Shown: positions 19,101 to 27,360 of the stretch, one piece after another
How the letters are laid out: the number at the start of each line of letters is the position of its first letter
Numbering within the stretch: position 1 is the stretch's first letter
From: Saprospiraceae bacterium
Lineage (GTDB): Bacteria > Bacteroidota > Bacteroidia > Chitinophagales > Saprospiraceae
NCBI GenBank assembly: GCA_016714025.1
Contig: JADJOB010000002.1
Span: forward strand, 479,501-543,500
Length of the DNA stretch: 64,000 nucleotides
Reading direction: 5' to 3'
Notes under the pieces: model-generated
The model's database searches: none
What the model saw: the letters and a program-made list of their open reading frames with translations, nothing else
What the model was told of the DNA's origin: nothing
Made by a program: the position numbers and the translations under genes

Positions 19101-19366
19101 GGGAAGTCCCTTTGCAATTTCAATATTCTCCCATGGTTAAAACAACAATCTCCATATGCCGGCGACTCCTTTCCTAGTTTTTCCAGTGCGATTTTTTCAG
19201 CGGCGACATTGACTTCGAGGGCCTGTTCAAAATTCCTTTTAGCTATTAAGCCACGGGAAACCTTAATGAGGCTGTCCACCTGTTTGATGAAAGATGAATC
19301 AAGTTGCTGGGCATACATGAGATATGGACATAGAAAGCATACGATCCACAAAGTACTAATTTTCAT
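16166..19366 (-). CDS. Chat1: secreted TPR-CHAT protease
   Basis: 1066 aa. Signal peptide (MKISTLWIVCFLCPYLMYAQ), then about nine 42-residue TPRs of the kinesin-light-chain type (LGKEHPDYAQSLNNL signature) to about residue 480. A helical linker follows, then the CHAT domain, a caspase-fold protease related to separase. The His is in HISTHGFFF (H874) and the Cys in VVLSACETGLGD (C980). The end, WAGFVLVE, matches Chat2. Between the two catalytic residues it has ~26 residues that Chat2 lacks, encoded by hairpin-forming DNA (16672-16718). TPR-CHAT proteins are usually proteases gated by a partner; the target is unknown, and the signal peptide implies the periplasm. Confidence 0.88.
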   Translation of the reverse strand: MKISTLWIVCFLCPYLMYAQQLDSSFIKQVDSLIKVSRGLIAKRNFEQALEVNVAAEKIALEKLGKESPAYGDCCFNHGRILKLQRDFPGTEKWYLEAKSIREKALGKDHPNYANSLNSLAILYNDMGQAEKAEPLYLESKAIREKVLGKEHPDYAQSLNNLGIFYSKRGQYEKAELLYLESKAIREKVLGKEHPDYAQSLNNLGNLYSDRGQYEKAEPLYLEAKVTRERVLGKEHPDFITSLNNLASHYFLISQYDKAEPLYLEAKDICEKVLGKEHPDYAQSLGNLAFIYTKLGQNEKAELLLLESKAIFEKALGKEHPIYAQSLNLLAILYDEMSQYDKAEPLYQEAKAIQEKALGKDHPNYASSLNNLAILYGKMGQYVKAEPLLLEAKAIQEKAFGKEHSEIANSLNNLAKLYWIMGQSEKVESLYLESKAIREKALGKEHPDYVASQHNLAILYCSMHLYEKAEPIFMELSTVNKLLAERAMRHLSEKELNNYLNLFSISQSEILSFVHISKSQKAVTASFDNTLFYKGFLLNAANKVKRLALTDTTSTKKYNLLKSYEHRLAIEYSKPITERRGVEELEEKANVLEKDLTRTVAGYGEAMRQVNWQEVKSKLKEGEAAIEFVHYNKMITDSMMYAALVLINEMSAPVFVPLFEEKELKEILSKKGEWNNSELLSKIYTRGVKPIVAGNNLDHLYELFWKPLIHLFPNTKTIYYSPSGLLHRINFNAIPIDDKTNLSDKFKLVRLGSTRSLVVPDLINVDASNLAVLFGGINYNMDTTSIKLDSNRINLLASKTDELSFSYASRGIKEAGSEWVYLPGTKNEINSASKLFKKSKFETIVYSGNYATEEAFKNIGKSVSSPRVLHISTHGFFFPDRTISATGRMSHDPANSSGTASEGTAKATSPRVKEEFETNESAFKISDHPMIRSGLILAGGNYAWTEGRPFKEGMEDGILTAYEISKMNLSNTELVVLSACETGLGDIQGNEGVYGLQRAFKIAGAKYLIMSLWQVPDNQTSLLMTTFYKKWLTEKMSIPDAFHEAQKELRDNGLDPYQWAGFVLVE
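16672..16718. repeat. Palindromic element inside the Chat1 gene
   Basis: Two adjacent inverted repeats lie in frame: TCCCGC (16672-16677) with GCGGGA (16686-16691), and TTCTGCC (16702-16708) with GGCAGAA (16712-16718) around a 3-base loop. They encode the ATGRMSHDPANSSGT stretch that is absent from Chat2. Confidence 0.65.
18727..18978 (-). repeat. Two near-identical 126-bp TPR units in Chat1
   Basis: Units starting at 18727 and 18853 are exactly 126 bp (42 residues) apart and differ at few bases. Neighbouring TPR units are more diverged, so this pair is likely a recent duplication. Copy number may vary between strains. Confidence 0.7.
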
Positions 19367-19534
19367 AAGGTCAATTTACGATCAATAAAGTTATGAATCC
19401 ATTTTTATTCTCCTAAAATACTTTAGTAAACAAGAATTTTATTTCAGGATTTAGATATGAAAAAAAATAGAATCTTGTAACATTAGATTGATGCAAGAAA
19501 CAAAATGAGGACCTACTATTTGAGAAAAAGAGTT

Positions 19535-22500
19535 TTACTCAACTAAAACAAATCCAGCCCAATTGTAGGGATCCAATCCATTGTCCCGCAATTCTTTTTG
19601 CGCCGCATGAAATGCATCAGGAATGGTCATCTTAAGCTCTAACCATTTTTTATAAAAAGTCGTCATTAACAATGAAGTTTGTTTATCCGGAACTTGCCAT
19701 AGTGACATAATCAAATATTTTGCGCCTGCAATTTTAAAGGCACGTTGTAATCCATAAACACCTTCATTGCCTTGTATATCGCCAAGGCCTGTTTCACATG
19801 CAGATAACACAACTAATTCTGTATTCGATAAATTCATCTGCGAAATTTCATACGCTGTAAGTACTCCATCTTCCTTTCCTTCTAAAGTTTGTTTTCCCTG
19901 CCAGGCTGCATTGCCTCCTGCCATGATTAATCCGGAACGCAACATGGGATGATCAGATATTTTGAAAACAGGTTCATTTTGATTTTCGAATCCACTATTC
20001 TTTACTGTCTTCTTGGTATCATTAAAAAAATATCCGTGTGTTGCTATATGCAAAATTCTTGGAGAAGCAGAACCATTCGCTCCAATATTTTTAAAGGATT
20101 CTTCTGTGGCAGCATATCCCTTTTTTAAATTCACTTTTAACCCAGATGTTTCCATAATTTTTTCAATAGAATTTACTTCACGTTCTGTACCTGCCAAATA
20201 ATTCCAACTGCCACCTCTTAATGTGGAATCAACCAATTGAAATGATAATTCTCCTCTTGATCTTGATGCAAGTAATGGTTCACTATTTTGTAATGTACTA
20301 TCTTGTTCAAATTGAATTCCTCCAAATAGTACTGCATCATTATTGGTTATTTTTACTTTGGAAGGGACGACCAACTGCCGCGTACTGTTGACTTCTATCA
20401 AGTTGTATCGGTCTGCTAATGTTTCTGTTTCAGAAATAGGAATCGCATCTAGATTGATTCGATGCAATAATCCACTGGGTGAAAAATAAATGGTTTTGAT
20501 TCCTGATAATTCTTTATCCAAAGGCTGCCACAAAATTTCATACAAGGATTTTTTTGGAGTTTCTATGGCAATGGCTCCACGATCTGCAAGAGTATATAAG
20601 CTATTTACGTAATCTGCTTTACGCTCTGGTTTGGAATGCAACAGGGAGTCCAGAGATTTTTCTTCAAACAGTGGGATAAACTTCGGTTGTTCCAGCTCAG
20701 GTAATACCACGAGTGCAGCATAGATTATACTATCTGTAATTTTAGGGAAATTGACTTGAAAATGAACAAATTCAATAGCCGCCTCAGATTTTTTTAATCT
20801 CGCTTTCACTTCTTGGTACTTTACCTGACGGATGGCGTCTGCATAACCTACCAGCGATCGGGCCAATTCCTTTTCAGCACCATTTGCTTTCTCTTCCAGA
20901 TCTGCAACACCCTGCTGCTCGGCCATAGGTTTGGCGTATTCGGCGGCGAGGCGGCGGCGGTAGCCTTTGAGGCGATTGTTGATTTCTGTTGATTCGGGGG
21001 ATGTGGAGACGGGAAAATTGAGCCGGGAAGCAGCAGTGAGCAAGAAACCTTTGTGAAAAAGGGCATGGTCGAATGCCAATGCGGACATGGTTGCAGTCGA
21101 GATAGCGGGCCTTGCGAGCAAATATGCACCCAGCTTTGCCCCGTCAGTTTGGAATTTGGATGCATACATGGCAAGCTCCCGTTCGGAAAGATAGGCGGCA
21201 GCTCTTGCAATTCGCTCTTGTTCCAATACTGCTACTGCTGCCAGCAAGGATTCCGATGCTGAAAAATTGCCTTGTTTTTCATATAGACAGGACAGTGCAT
21301 TCAGGCAGTCTGAATAGCCTTCATGCTCTTTCCCCAACACTTTTTCCCGGATAGCTTTGGATTCAAGGTAAAGCGTTTCTGCTTTTTTATAGTTGTTTAG
21401 GTTTATGTACGAATCTGCCAAGTTGTAGAGGCTTTGGGCATAATCAGGATGCTCTTTTCCCAGCACTTTTTCCCGAATGGCTTTGGCTTCAAGATGAAAT
21501 AGTTCAGATTTTCCGTAATCGCACATTCCCTGATACAAATTCGCCAGGTTGTTTAGAATGCTGGCATAGTCGGGATGCTCTTTTCCTAATGCTTTCTCAA
21601 GGGTGGCCAAGGCTTCGAGATAAAGTGGTTCGGCCTTTCCATAGTTGTTGAGGTTTATGTACAAATCAGCCAAGTTATGGAGGCTTTGGGCATAATCGGG
21701 ATGTTCTTTTCCCAACACTTTTTCCCGGATGGTTTTTGCTTCGAGGTAAATCGGCTCAGCTTTAATGTAGTTGCCCATGTGATCGTAAACAACTGCCAAG
21801 CCTTCCAGACTGTTGGCATACAAGGTGTGCTCTTTCCCAAGTTCTTTTCCAAAGACGTCTTTGGCCTCTAGGAAAAGCGGCTCGGCTGCTTCGTACTTGC
21901 CCATAGCGACATACAAAACCCCCAAGTTGTAGAGGCTTTGGGCATAATCAGGATGCTCTTTCCCCAGAATTTTTACCTTGATGGCCAAGGCTTCAAGGTA
22001 AAGTGGCTCAGCCTTTTCGTAGATGCCCATTACATTATACTGGTTCGCCAGGTTGTTAAGGCTTCCAACATAATCGGGATGCTCTTTTCCCAGTATTTTT
22101 TCCCGAATTGTTAAAGCTTCGAGAGAAAGCGGTTCAGCTTTTTCGTGGTTGCCCATTTCCCTGTACAAAATTGCCAGGTTGTTCAGGCTCTTTGCATAAT
22201 CGGGATGCTCTTTCCCCAGAATTTTTTCCCTAATGGCTTTGAATTCGAGGGCAAGCGACAGGGCCTTTTCATAGTTGCCCAAACCCCGGTACAAATTCAC
22301 CAGGCTGCTCAGACTGTTTGCATAATCGGGATGCTCTTTCCCCAGCACTTTTTCCCGGATGGCTTTCGCGTCGAGGTAATACTTTTCAGCTTTCTGCACA
22401 TTGCGCATGAAGAAAAACACATTTCCCCGGTTAAAACAACAAGTTGCATAAGCCGCCGACTCCCGACCCAGTTTTTCGAGGGCGATTATTTCAGCGGTGG

Positions 22501-22681
22501 CATTCACTTCGAGGGCTTTGTCAAAGTCACGCTTAGCGGTCAGATCTCGGGAGACCTTGATGAGGCTGTCCACTTGTTTGATCGCAATAGAATCAACTGA
22601 CTGTGCCCTAAGCTCAGATATGGACAAGATGATGAGCAATACAGCAATTGGGAATTTTCCAATTTTGAATTGTGAAAGCAT
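19535..22681 (-). CDS. Chat2: secreted TPR-CHAT protease
   Basis: 1048 aa. A signal peptide follows a short basic N-terminus (IAVLLIILSISELRAQS). About nine 42-residue TPRs (LGKEHPDYAQSL signature) run to about residue 480, then a helical linker rich in Ala/Arg/Glu, then the CHAT domain with H882 (HIATHGYFF) and C962 (VVLSACETGLGD). The last ~120 residues are almost the same as in Chat1. Base composition changes inside the gene: TPR and linker are visibly GC-richer than the CHAT part. It is same-strand with Chat1 (168 bp apart) and Csp3 (128 bp), so it may belong to one transcript. Confidence 0.88.
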   Translation of the reverse strand: MLSQFKIGKFPIAVLLIILSISELRAQSVDSIAIKQVDSLIKVSRDLTAKRDFDKALEVNATAEIIALEKLGRESAAYATCCFNRGNVFFFMRNVQKAEKYYLDAKAIREKVLGKEHPDYANSLSSLVNLYRGLGNYEKALSLALEFKAIREKILGKEHPDYAKSLNNLAILYREMGNHEKAEPLSLEALTIREKILGKEHPDYVGSLNNLANQYNVMGIYEKAEPLYLEALAIKVKILGKEHPDYAQSLYNLGVLYVAMGKYEAAEPLFLEAKDVFGKELGKEHTLYANSLEGLAVVYDHMGNYIKAEPIYLEAKTIREKVLGKEHPDYAQSLHNLADLYINLNNYGKAEPLYLEALATLEKALGKEHPDYASILNNLANLYQGMCDYGKSELFHLEAKAIREKVLGKEHPDYAQSLYNLADSYINLNNYKKAETLYLESKAIREKVLGKEHEGYSDCLNALSCLYEKQGNFSASESLLAAVAVLEQERIARAAAYLSERELAMYASKFQTDGAKLGAYLLARPAISTATMSALAFDHALFHKGFLLTAASRLNFPVSTSPESTEINNRLKGYRRRLAAEYAKPMAEQQGVADLEEKANGAEKELARSLVGYADAIRQVKYQEVKARLKKSEAAIEFVHFQVNFPKITDSIIYAALVVLPELEQPKFIPLFEEKSLDSLLHSKPERKADYVNSLYTLADRGAIAIETPKKSLYEILWQPLDKELSGIKTIYFSPSGLLHRINLDAIPISETETLADRYNLIEVNSTRQLVVPSKVKITNNDAVLFGGIQFEQDSTLQNSEPLLASRSRGELSFQLVDSTLRGGSWNYLAGTEREVNSIEKIMETSGLKVNLKKGYAATEESFKNIGANGSASPRILHIATHGYFFNDTKKTVKNSGFENQNEPVFKISDHPMLRSGLIMAGGNAAWQGKQTLEGKEDGVLTAYEISQMNLSNTELVVLSACETGLGDIQGNEGVYGLQRAFKIAGAKYLIMSLWQVPDKQTSLLMTTFYKKWLELKMTIPDAFHAAQKELRDNGLDPYNWAGFVLVE

Positions 22682-22809
22682 TTTAGTTAAAGATATTTTT
22701 AAAAAGCTAAATTTATTGATTTCAACTTATACAATAAAGTCACTCAAATATATTTTAATTGTTTCCAATTATAGATTATAAATTCTAGCTTGAATAGATT
22801 TAGATTAGT

Positions 22810-25077
22810 TTAGTCTTTATACTGTTGTGGAAAATATTTTTTCATTAAGGCATTCCACTGCTTCTTATTCTCACGCAAAAAAGTTAGGTCTTTATCATTC
22901 ATAAGATAATCGTAGTCATCATCGCCAAGTCGAAAGTTTATTTCAAGATACTTAAATGCCTTCTCGAATTTTTTTTGAATACTGTATAAACATGCAAGAT
23001 TGTAATTTAAAGCCGCATTGGTTGAGTCGAGTTTTAAAGCTTTGAAGTAATACGTTTCAGATTCTGCATATCTGTTGTTGTAAGAACAAATCAGACCCAG
23101 ATTGACATAAGAAAAAACAAGCGTTGAATCATATTTAATTGCCTTCTTAAGGTAATGTTCCGATTCTTTATAAAACTTGTTTTCTAAATAAATCATACCC
23201 ATCGTATTGTAGGTGTTAGCATTTGTAGAATCCAATTGAATGGCTTTGTTGAGTTGCCTGACTCCATCTTCAAAGCGATGTGTATATCTGTAAACCAAAC
23301 CCAGATTGCTGTATGGAAATGGAAGATTTGGATCCAACTGAATAGCTTTTAGATAATTTTGTTCTGCCGCATCATATTCTTTCCGTTGGCGATAATAATT
23401 TCCAAAATTATTCCAGACCATAGCAGAATTAGAATCCAATTTCATTGCTGAATCTAAATATTGTTTGGACTTTTCGAACAACTTAAATTTTTCAGAAAAT
23501 AAAAATGCAATGTTGCAGTATGGTAATACCCACGATGGTTGCAACTCTATCACTTTATTGGTATACAATTCAGCTGAATCCGCTTGTAAAAGATGGAATC
23601 CATAAACATAACTCATCTGCCAATATACTTGCGCCAATTCTGGTTGCCACTGAAGTGCCAAACGAAATTGAATCAGTGCATTTTCACCAATAGTCGTATT
23701 GGGATTTTTAGACGATAGTGCAATTAAATAACCTTCGAAAAAATGCACTCTCGCCATTATGAAAGAATACATATAATGATTCACTCCCAATAATTCTGCA
23801 GCTCTTTTCAAAAATCTTGGATATTCCCGGTATTTATTCTCCCTTGTTTTTTTAGATAGAGATACTTCACTTACATCCGTTTTTAGCCAGTTGTTCAATA
23901 CTTGTTGCGCATCATCCTGCAAAGCAGCCGCATAGTTGCGCTTCATCGTCGAATGCAATCGTTCCAGTTTAGGCTCAGAAATCAATTTTTCATAGTAAGT
24001 ATTCGCACAAGCATTTGCTGGTTCTAAAAATATTTTATCTTTCAATGCCTGTTTGAAAAGTGCATAAACCTTTATTGTATTTGAATCTAATTTTGACAAC
24101 ACATCCTCTTCAATTCCTCTGGATTCAATGGCACTCAACAACTGCGTTTGATTTGTTTTACCAGATTTAATGGATGTTAATAAAGGTTCATCGACACTGG
24201 TTAATCTCTCATTGCGATTTCCTATTGTCATGGGCACCTGACTTACCGGTGCCACTTCATTTGTTACATGATCTTCGAGATATCTTCCCACTTCTTGCAG
24301 CGTTACCCATTGATCCTTATTGTTATCTGCTAAACCATAAAGCGCATCGAGAAGATGATATGAAAAAGCACCACGACCACCGCCCCATTGTTCGCCTTCA
24401 ATGCTGTATTCATTGGGTTGACAAGACATGATTTTAATTTCATTTCCAAATTGCTTGGCAAGATTGGCAGCAGTTGCTTGTGATCCATTAACCGAACTAC
24501 CGGCTAATGTCCCAGAACGACAGGCATCGGTGATCACGATTACTTTTGCTTTATTTTGGATAGACAAAGTAGAGACTACTTCTTGAAGCATAGGCAAAGC
24601 AAATGCACCACCAGCCATATACACACGTGCAGGTGCATCCCAACACAATAAAAATCCGGGTTGCGTCAAACTCTTTTTCTCAACATCACCATGTCCGGAA
24701 AAATAAATAATCGCTTGATCGCCTTCTTTGCATACTTCCCACAACCAATCCAGTGCATTGGCAAACTGTGCCATGGTTGCCTCTTTATTGATCAATACTT
24801 TCAAATGATCATTGTCAAGTTTACCTCCAGCATTCGATCTGAGATAATTTGCAAATGCCTCCGCATCTTTATCGGCAAAACGAAGATCCGGTATGCCGGG
24901 ATCCTGGTAGTCGGAGATGCCGACGACAACTGCGTACGTATTTTTAGTTGATAGTTGTTGGTTGCCTGCCCCAAGAGAACTGTTGGGGATAGTTGATAGC
25001 GGAGAAACACCTTTTTGTTGTGCGTTAATTGCTTCAATAATAAAAGTTAATGCTAAAATTAAAATCAGTTTTTTCAT
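22810..25077 (-). CDS. Csp3: secreted caspase-like protease with TPRs
   Basis: 755 aa. Signal peptide MKKLILILALTFIIEAINAQ, linker, then a C14 domain with H129 (YFSGHGD) and C186 (ITDACRSG). EF-hand-like loop at D251-E262 (DNNKDQWVTLQE). The middle module has AAALQDDAQQ and RAAELLGVNH; TPRs follow, and the protein ends in LMKKYFPQQYKD. The catalytic domain is almost the same as in Csp1, while the first TPRs (LPQVYWQ-like, QADS) go with Csp2. The 47-bp spacer to Csp4 is nearly the same sequence as the Csp4/Csp5 spacer. Confidence 0.85.
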   Translation of the reverse strand: MKKLILILALTFIIEAINAQQKGVSPLSTIPNSSLGAGNQQLSTKNTYAVVVGISDYQDPGIPDLRFADKDAEAFANYLRSNAGGKLDNDHLKVLINKEATMAQFANALDWLWEVCKEGDQAIIYFSGHGDVEKKSLTQPGFLLCWDAPARVYMAGGAFALPMLQEVVSTLSIQNKAKVIVITDACRSGTLAGSSVNGSQATAANLAKQFGNEIKIMSCQPNEYSIEGEQWGGGRGAFSYHLLDALYGLADNNKDQWVTLQEVGRYLEDHVTNEVAPVSQVPMTIGNRNERLTSVDEPLLTSIKSGKTNQTQLLSAIESRGIEEDVLSKLDSNTIKVYALFKQALKDKIFLEPANACANTYYEKLISEPKLERLHSTMKRNYAAALQDDAQQVLNNWLKTDVSEVSLSKKTRENKYREYPRFLKRAAELLGVNHYMYSFIMARVHFFEGYLIALSSKNPNTTIGENALIQFRLALQWQPELAQVYWQMSYVYGFHLLQADSAELYTNKVIELQPSWVLPYCNIAFLFSEKFKLFEKSKQYLDSAMKLDSNSAMVWNNFGNYYRQRKEYDAAEQNYLKAIQLDPNLPFPYSNLGLVYRYTHRFEDGVRQLNKAIQLDSTNANTYNTMGMIYLENKFYKESEHYLKKAIKYDSTLVFSYVNLGLICSYNNRYAESETYYFKALKLDSTNAALNYNLACLYSIQKKFEKAFKYLEINFRLGDDDYDYLMNDKDLTFLRENKKQWNALMKKYFPQQYKD
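24946..25020 (-). repeat. 75-bp linker repeat, copy B (in Csp3)
   Basis: Aligns base for base with copy A apart from two differences, including the CCCCAA/TTGGGG inverted repeat. Confidence 0.85.
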
Positions 25078-25125
25078 TTATTGTTCTTGTTATAAAATAA
25101 AATCAGGAATGTATTTTATCATTAA

Positions 25126-27312
25126 TCATTTTTGCTCTACCTTCTCAGGAAAGTATTTCTTCATCAAGGCATCCCATTCTTTCTTGTTTTTCCGAAGTGG
25201 AGCGATATCGGGGTCCACTTGCATCCAGGTATAATCGTCGTAACCCAGTTTTATGGATTGCTCAAAAGCTTTAAATGCATTTGCAATTTCATTCTGCTCA
25301 ATATAAATATATGCTTTCCAATAGTAATGCAGACTTTCAGTATTAACTCCGTTAGAAGAAAGTTCCACAGACTTTCTGAATTCACTTTCAGCTTCTTTAA
25401 ACCTTCCCATTTTGGTTAAAACAGTCCCCATCGTACTATGTGAAGAAAAGTTTGAAGGATCTCCATCAATCAGTTTTTGAGCAAGGTCCATCGCCTCATT
25501 CAATCTACCAGTTAATAAATATATTTTGGCCAACATATTTTGTGAACATGGCAAACAAACAATTGAAGAAGCATTTTCAATGATTTTTTTTAATACAACT
25601 TCCGCCTCGCTGAACCTATTTTGTTCAAAGTAATAGCTTCCTTCGGCTTCCCAATAAAGCGGTGAATCAGGATCTATCTTTGCAGCAATATCAAGATATT
25701 CCTTTGCTTTATTAAAATCGAACATAATCGTTGAATATATTTTCGAAAGTTGTACATAAGGCCAAATCCAAGTGGGAGCATTTGAAGTAGCCTTCTTTAC
25801 GTAATATTCTGCTGAGTCTGCCTTTGCCCAACCATAACCATGAATCCATGCCATACCTAAAAGCGCAAGAGGCATATTTGGATCCCATGAAATGGCTTCA
25901 TGGAAATTTGCAGCAGCTTTTTTAAGCATCTCTTGTGTAAATTCTCCTCCATAAATTAATGGAAAACCTTCAAAATAAGCTCTTCGGGCCTGTAAAGTTC
26001 GGTAAAGATAATGTTGTTGCCCTAGCAAATTTGCTGCACGGTTTAATTGCCGAGGGAAGTCATTGTAACGAACAATTTTTGTTTTTTGCGAAAGACTAAT
26101 TTCATGAACATCAGCTTTCATGTATTTATTGATGGCCTGCTGAGCATCATCCTGTAATGCAGCTGCATAATTTCTCTTAATAGTGGAATGCAATCTTGCA
26201 AATTTTGGTTCTTTAATCAACTGTTCGTAATAGGTATCGGCACAGGCATTGACTGGAACTAAAAATTGTTTATCTTTTAATGCTTGCTTAAATAATTGAT
26301 AGGTTAATCTCATTGAAGTATCAACCAAAGCCAGTACATCTTCTTCAATGCCTCTTGAATCAATGGAAGATAAAAAGGACAATTGACTTGACTTTCCCGA
26401 TTTTAATGCGGCAAGTATTTCTACATTTACTTGTGACAACGCGTCCGCTTTGTTTCCTAAAATCATAGGAACCTGACTAACAGGTGCAACTTCTGCACTT
26501 ACATGATCTTCAATATAGCGTCCTGCTTCCAGTAAGTTTACAATCAGATCATTGTTGTTGTCTGCCATACCATAAAGCGCATCGATAAGGTGATAGCTAA
26601 ATGCACCACGACCGCCACCCCATTGTTCTCCTTCAATTGAATATTCGTTGGGTTGACAGGATAATATTTTTATTTCATTGGCATATTGTTTCGCAAGATT
26701 GGCGCCAGTTATTTGAGCTCCTCCAACACTACTTCCAGCTAATTTTCCTGATCTACATGCATCGGTTATAACGATTACTTTTGCTTTGTTTTGAGATGAG
26801 AGGGTTGTAATGATATCCTGAAACATCGGCAAAGCCATGGCTCCTCCTGCTAAGTAAACTCTTGCAGGCGCATCCCAACATAAAAGATATCCTGGTTGAG
26901 TGATGGTTTTCTTCTCAACATCTCCATGTCCGGAAAAATATAAAATCACCTGATCATTTTCTTTTACCACTTCCATCAACCAATCCAGAGCAATGGCAAA
27001 TTGCGCAACCGTTGCTTGCTGATTGATCAAAACTTTCATATGATCATTGTCAAGATTTCCACCAGCATTTGATCTTAAATAATTTGCAAAAGCCTCAGCG
27101 TCTTTATCGGCAAAACGAAGATCAGGAATGGCTGGATCCTGGTAGTCAGAGATCCCAACCACAACAGCGTAAGTGCTTTTGGTTGATAGTTGTTGGTTGC
27201 CTGCCCCAAGAGAACTTTTGGGGATAGTTGATAGCGGAGATACGCCTTTTTGTTGTGCGTTAATTGCTTCAATTAAAAATGTAAATGATAAAATTAAAAT
27301 CAGTTTATTCAT
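25126..27312 (-). CDS. Csp4: secreted caspase-like protease, mosaic
   Basis: 728 aa. Signal peptide and linker are close to Csp3 (MNKLILILSFTFLIEAINAQ). The catalytic domain (H129, C186) is nearly identical to Csp2, including MEVVKENDQVILYFSGHG. The TPR region pairs with Csp5 (FEGFP..YGG, CLPCS). The EF-hand-like loop is D251-E262 (DNNNDLIVNLLE). The middle module and the LMKKYFPEK end are present. So one reading frame carries three different sister relations, best explained by recombination among the paralogues. Both catalytic residues are in place and it should be active. Confidence 0.85.
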   Translation of the reverse strand: MNKLILILSFTFLIEAINAQQKGVSPLSTIPKSSLGAGNQQLSTKSTYAVVVGISDYQDPAIPDLRFADKDAEAFANYLRSNAGGNLDNDHMKVLINQQATVAQFAIALDWLMEVVKENDQVILYFSGHGDVEKKTITQPGYLLCWDAPARVYLAGGAMALPMFQDIITTLSSQNKAKVIVITDACRSGKLAGSSVGGAQITGANLAKQYANEIKILSCQPNEYSIEGEQWGGGRGAFSYHLIDALYGMADNNNDLIVNLLEAGRYIEDHVSAEVAPVSQVPMILGNKADALSQVNVEILAALKSGKSSQLSFLSSIDSRGIEEDVLALVDTSMRLTYQLFKQALKDKQFLVPVNACADTYYEQLIKEPKFARLHSTIKRNYAAALQDDAQQAINKYMKADVHEISLSQKTKIVRYNDFPRQLNRAANLLGQQHYLYRTLQARRAYFEGFPLIYGGEFTQEMLKKAAANFHEAISWDPNMPLALLGMAWIHGYGWAKADSAEYYVKKATSNAPTWIWPYVQLSKIYSTIMFDFNKAKEYLDIAAKIDPDSPLYWEAEGSYYFEQNRFSEAEVVLKKIIENASSIVCLPCSQNMLAKIYLLTGRLNEAMDLAQKLIDGDPSNFSSHSTMGTVLTKMGRFKEAESEFRKSVELSSNGVNTESLHYYWKAYIYIEQNEIANAFKAFEQSIKLGYDDYTWMQVDPDIAPLRKNKKEWDALMKKYFPEKVEQK
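27181..27255 (-). repeat. 75-bp linker repeat, copy C (in Csp4)
   Basis: Near-identical to copies A and B. One of its changes, G to T in the hairpin loop region, leaves the CCCCAA/TTGGGG stem intact. Confidence 0.85.
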
Positions 27313-27360
27313 TTAGTGTTCTTGTTGTAAAATAAAATTAGGAATGCATTTCATCATTAA

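Noticed and set aside
18620..19388. Antisense open frames in the TPR arrays (also 17477-17857, 21053-21354, 22145-22781)
   Set aside because: They are periodic mirror frames of the 126-bp TPR units, with repeating low-quality translations and no independent gene signals.
16166..22681. TPR-CHAT proteins as Craspase-type (type III-E CRISPR) effectors
   Set aside because: No Cas7-11/gRAMP gene, no Cas1/2, no CRISPR array in the window, and both proteins carry signal peptides.
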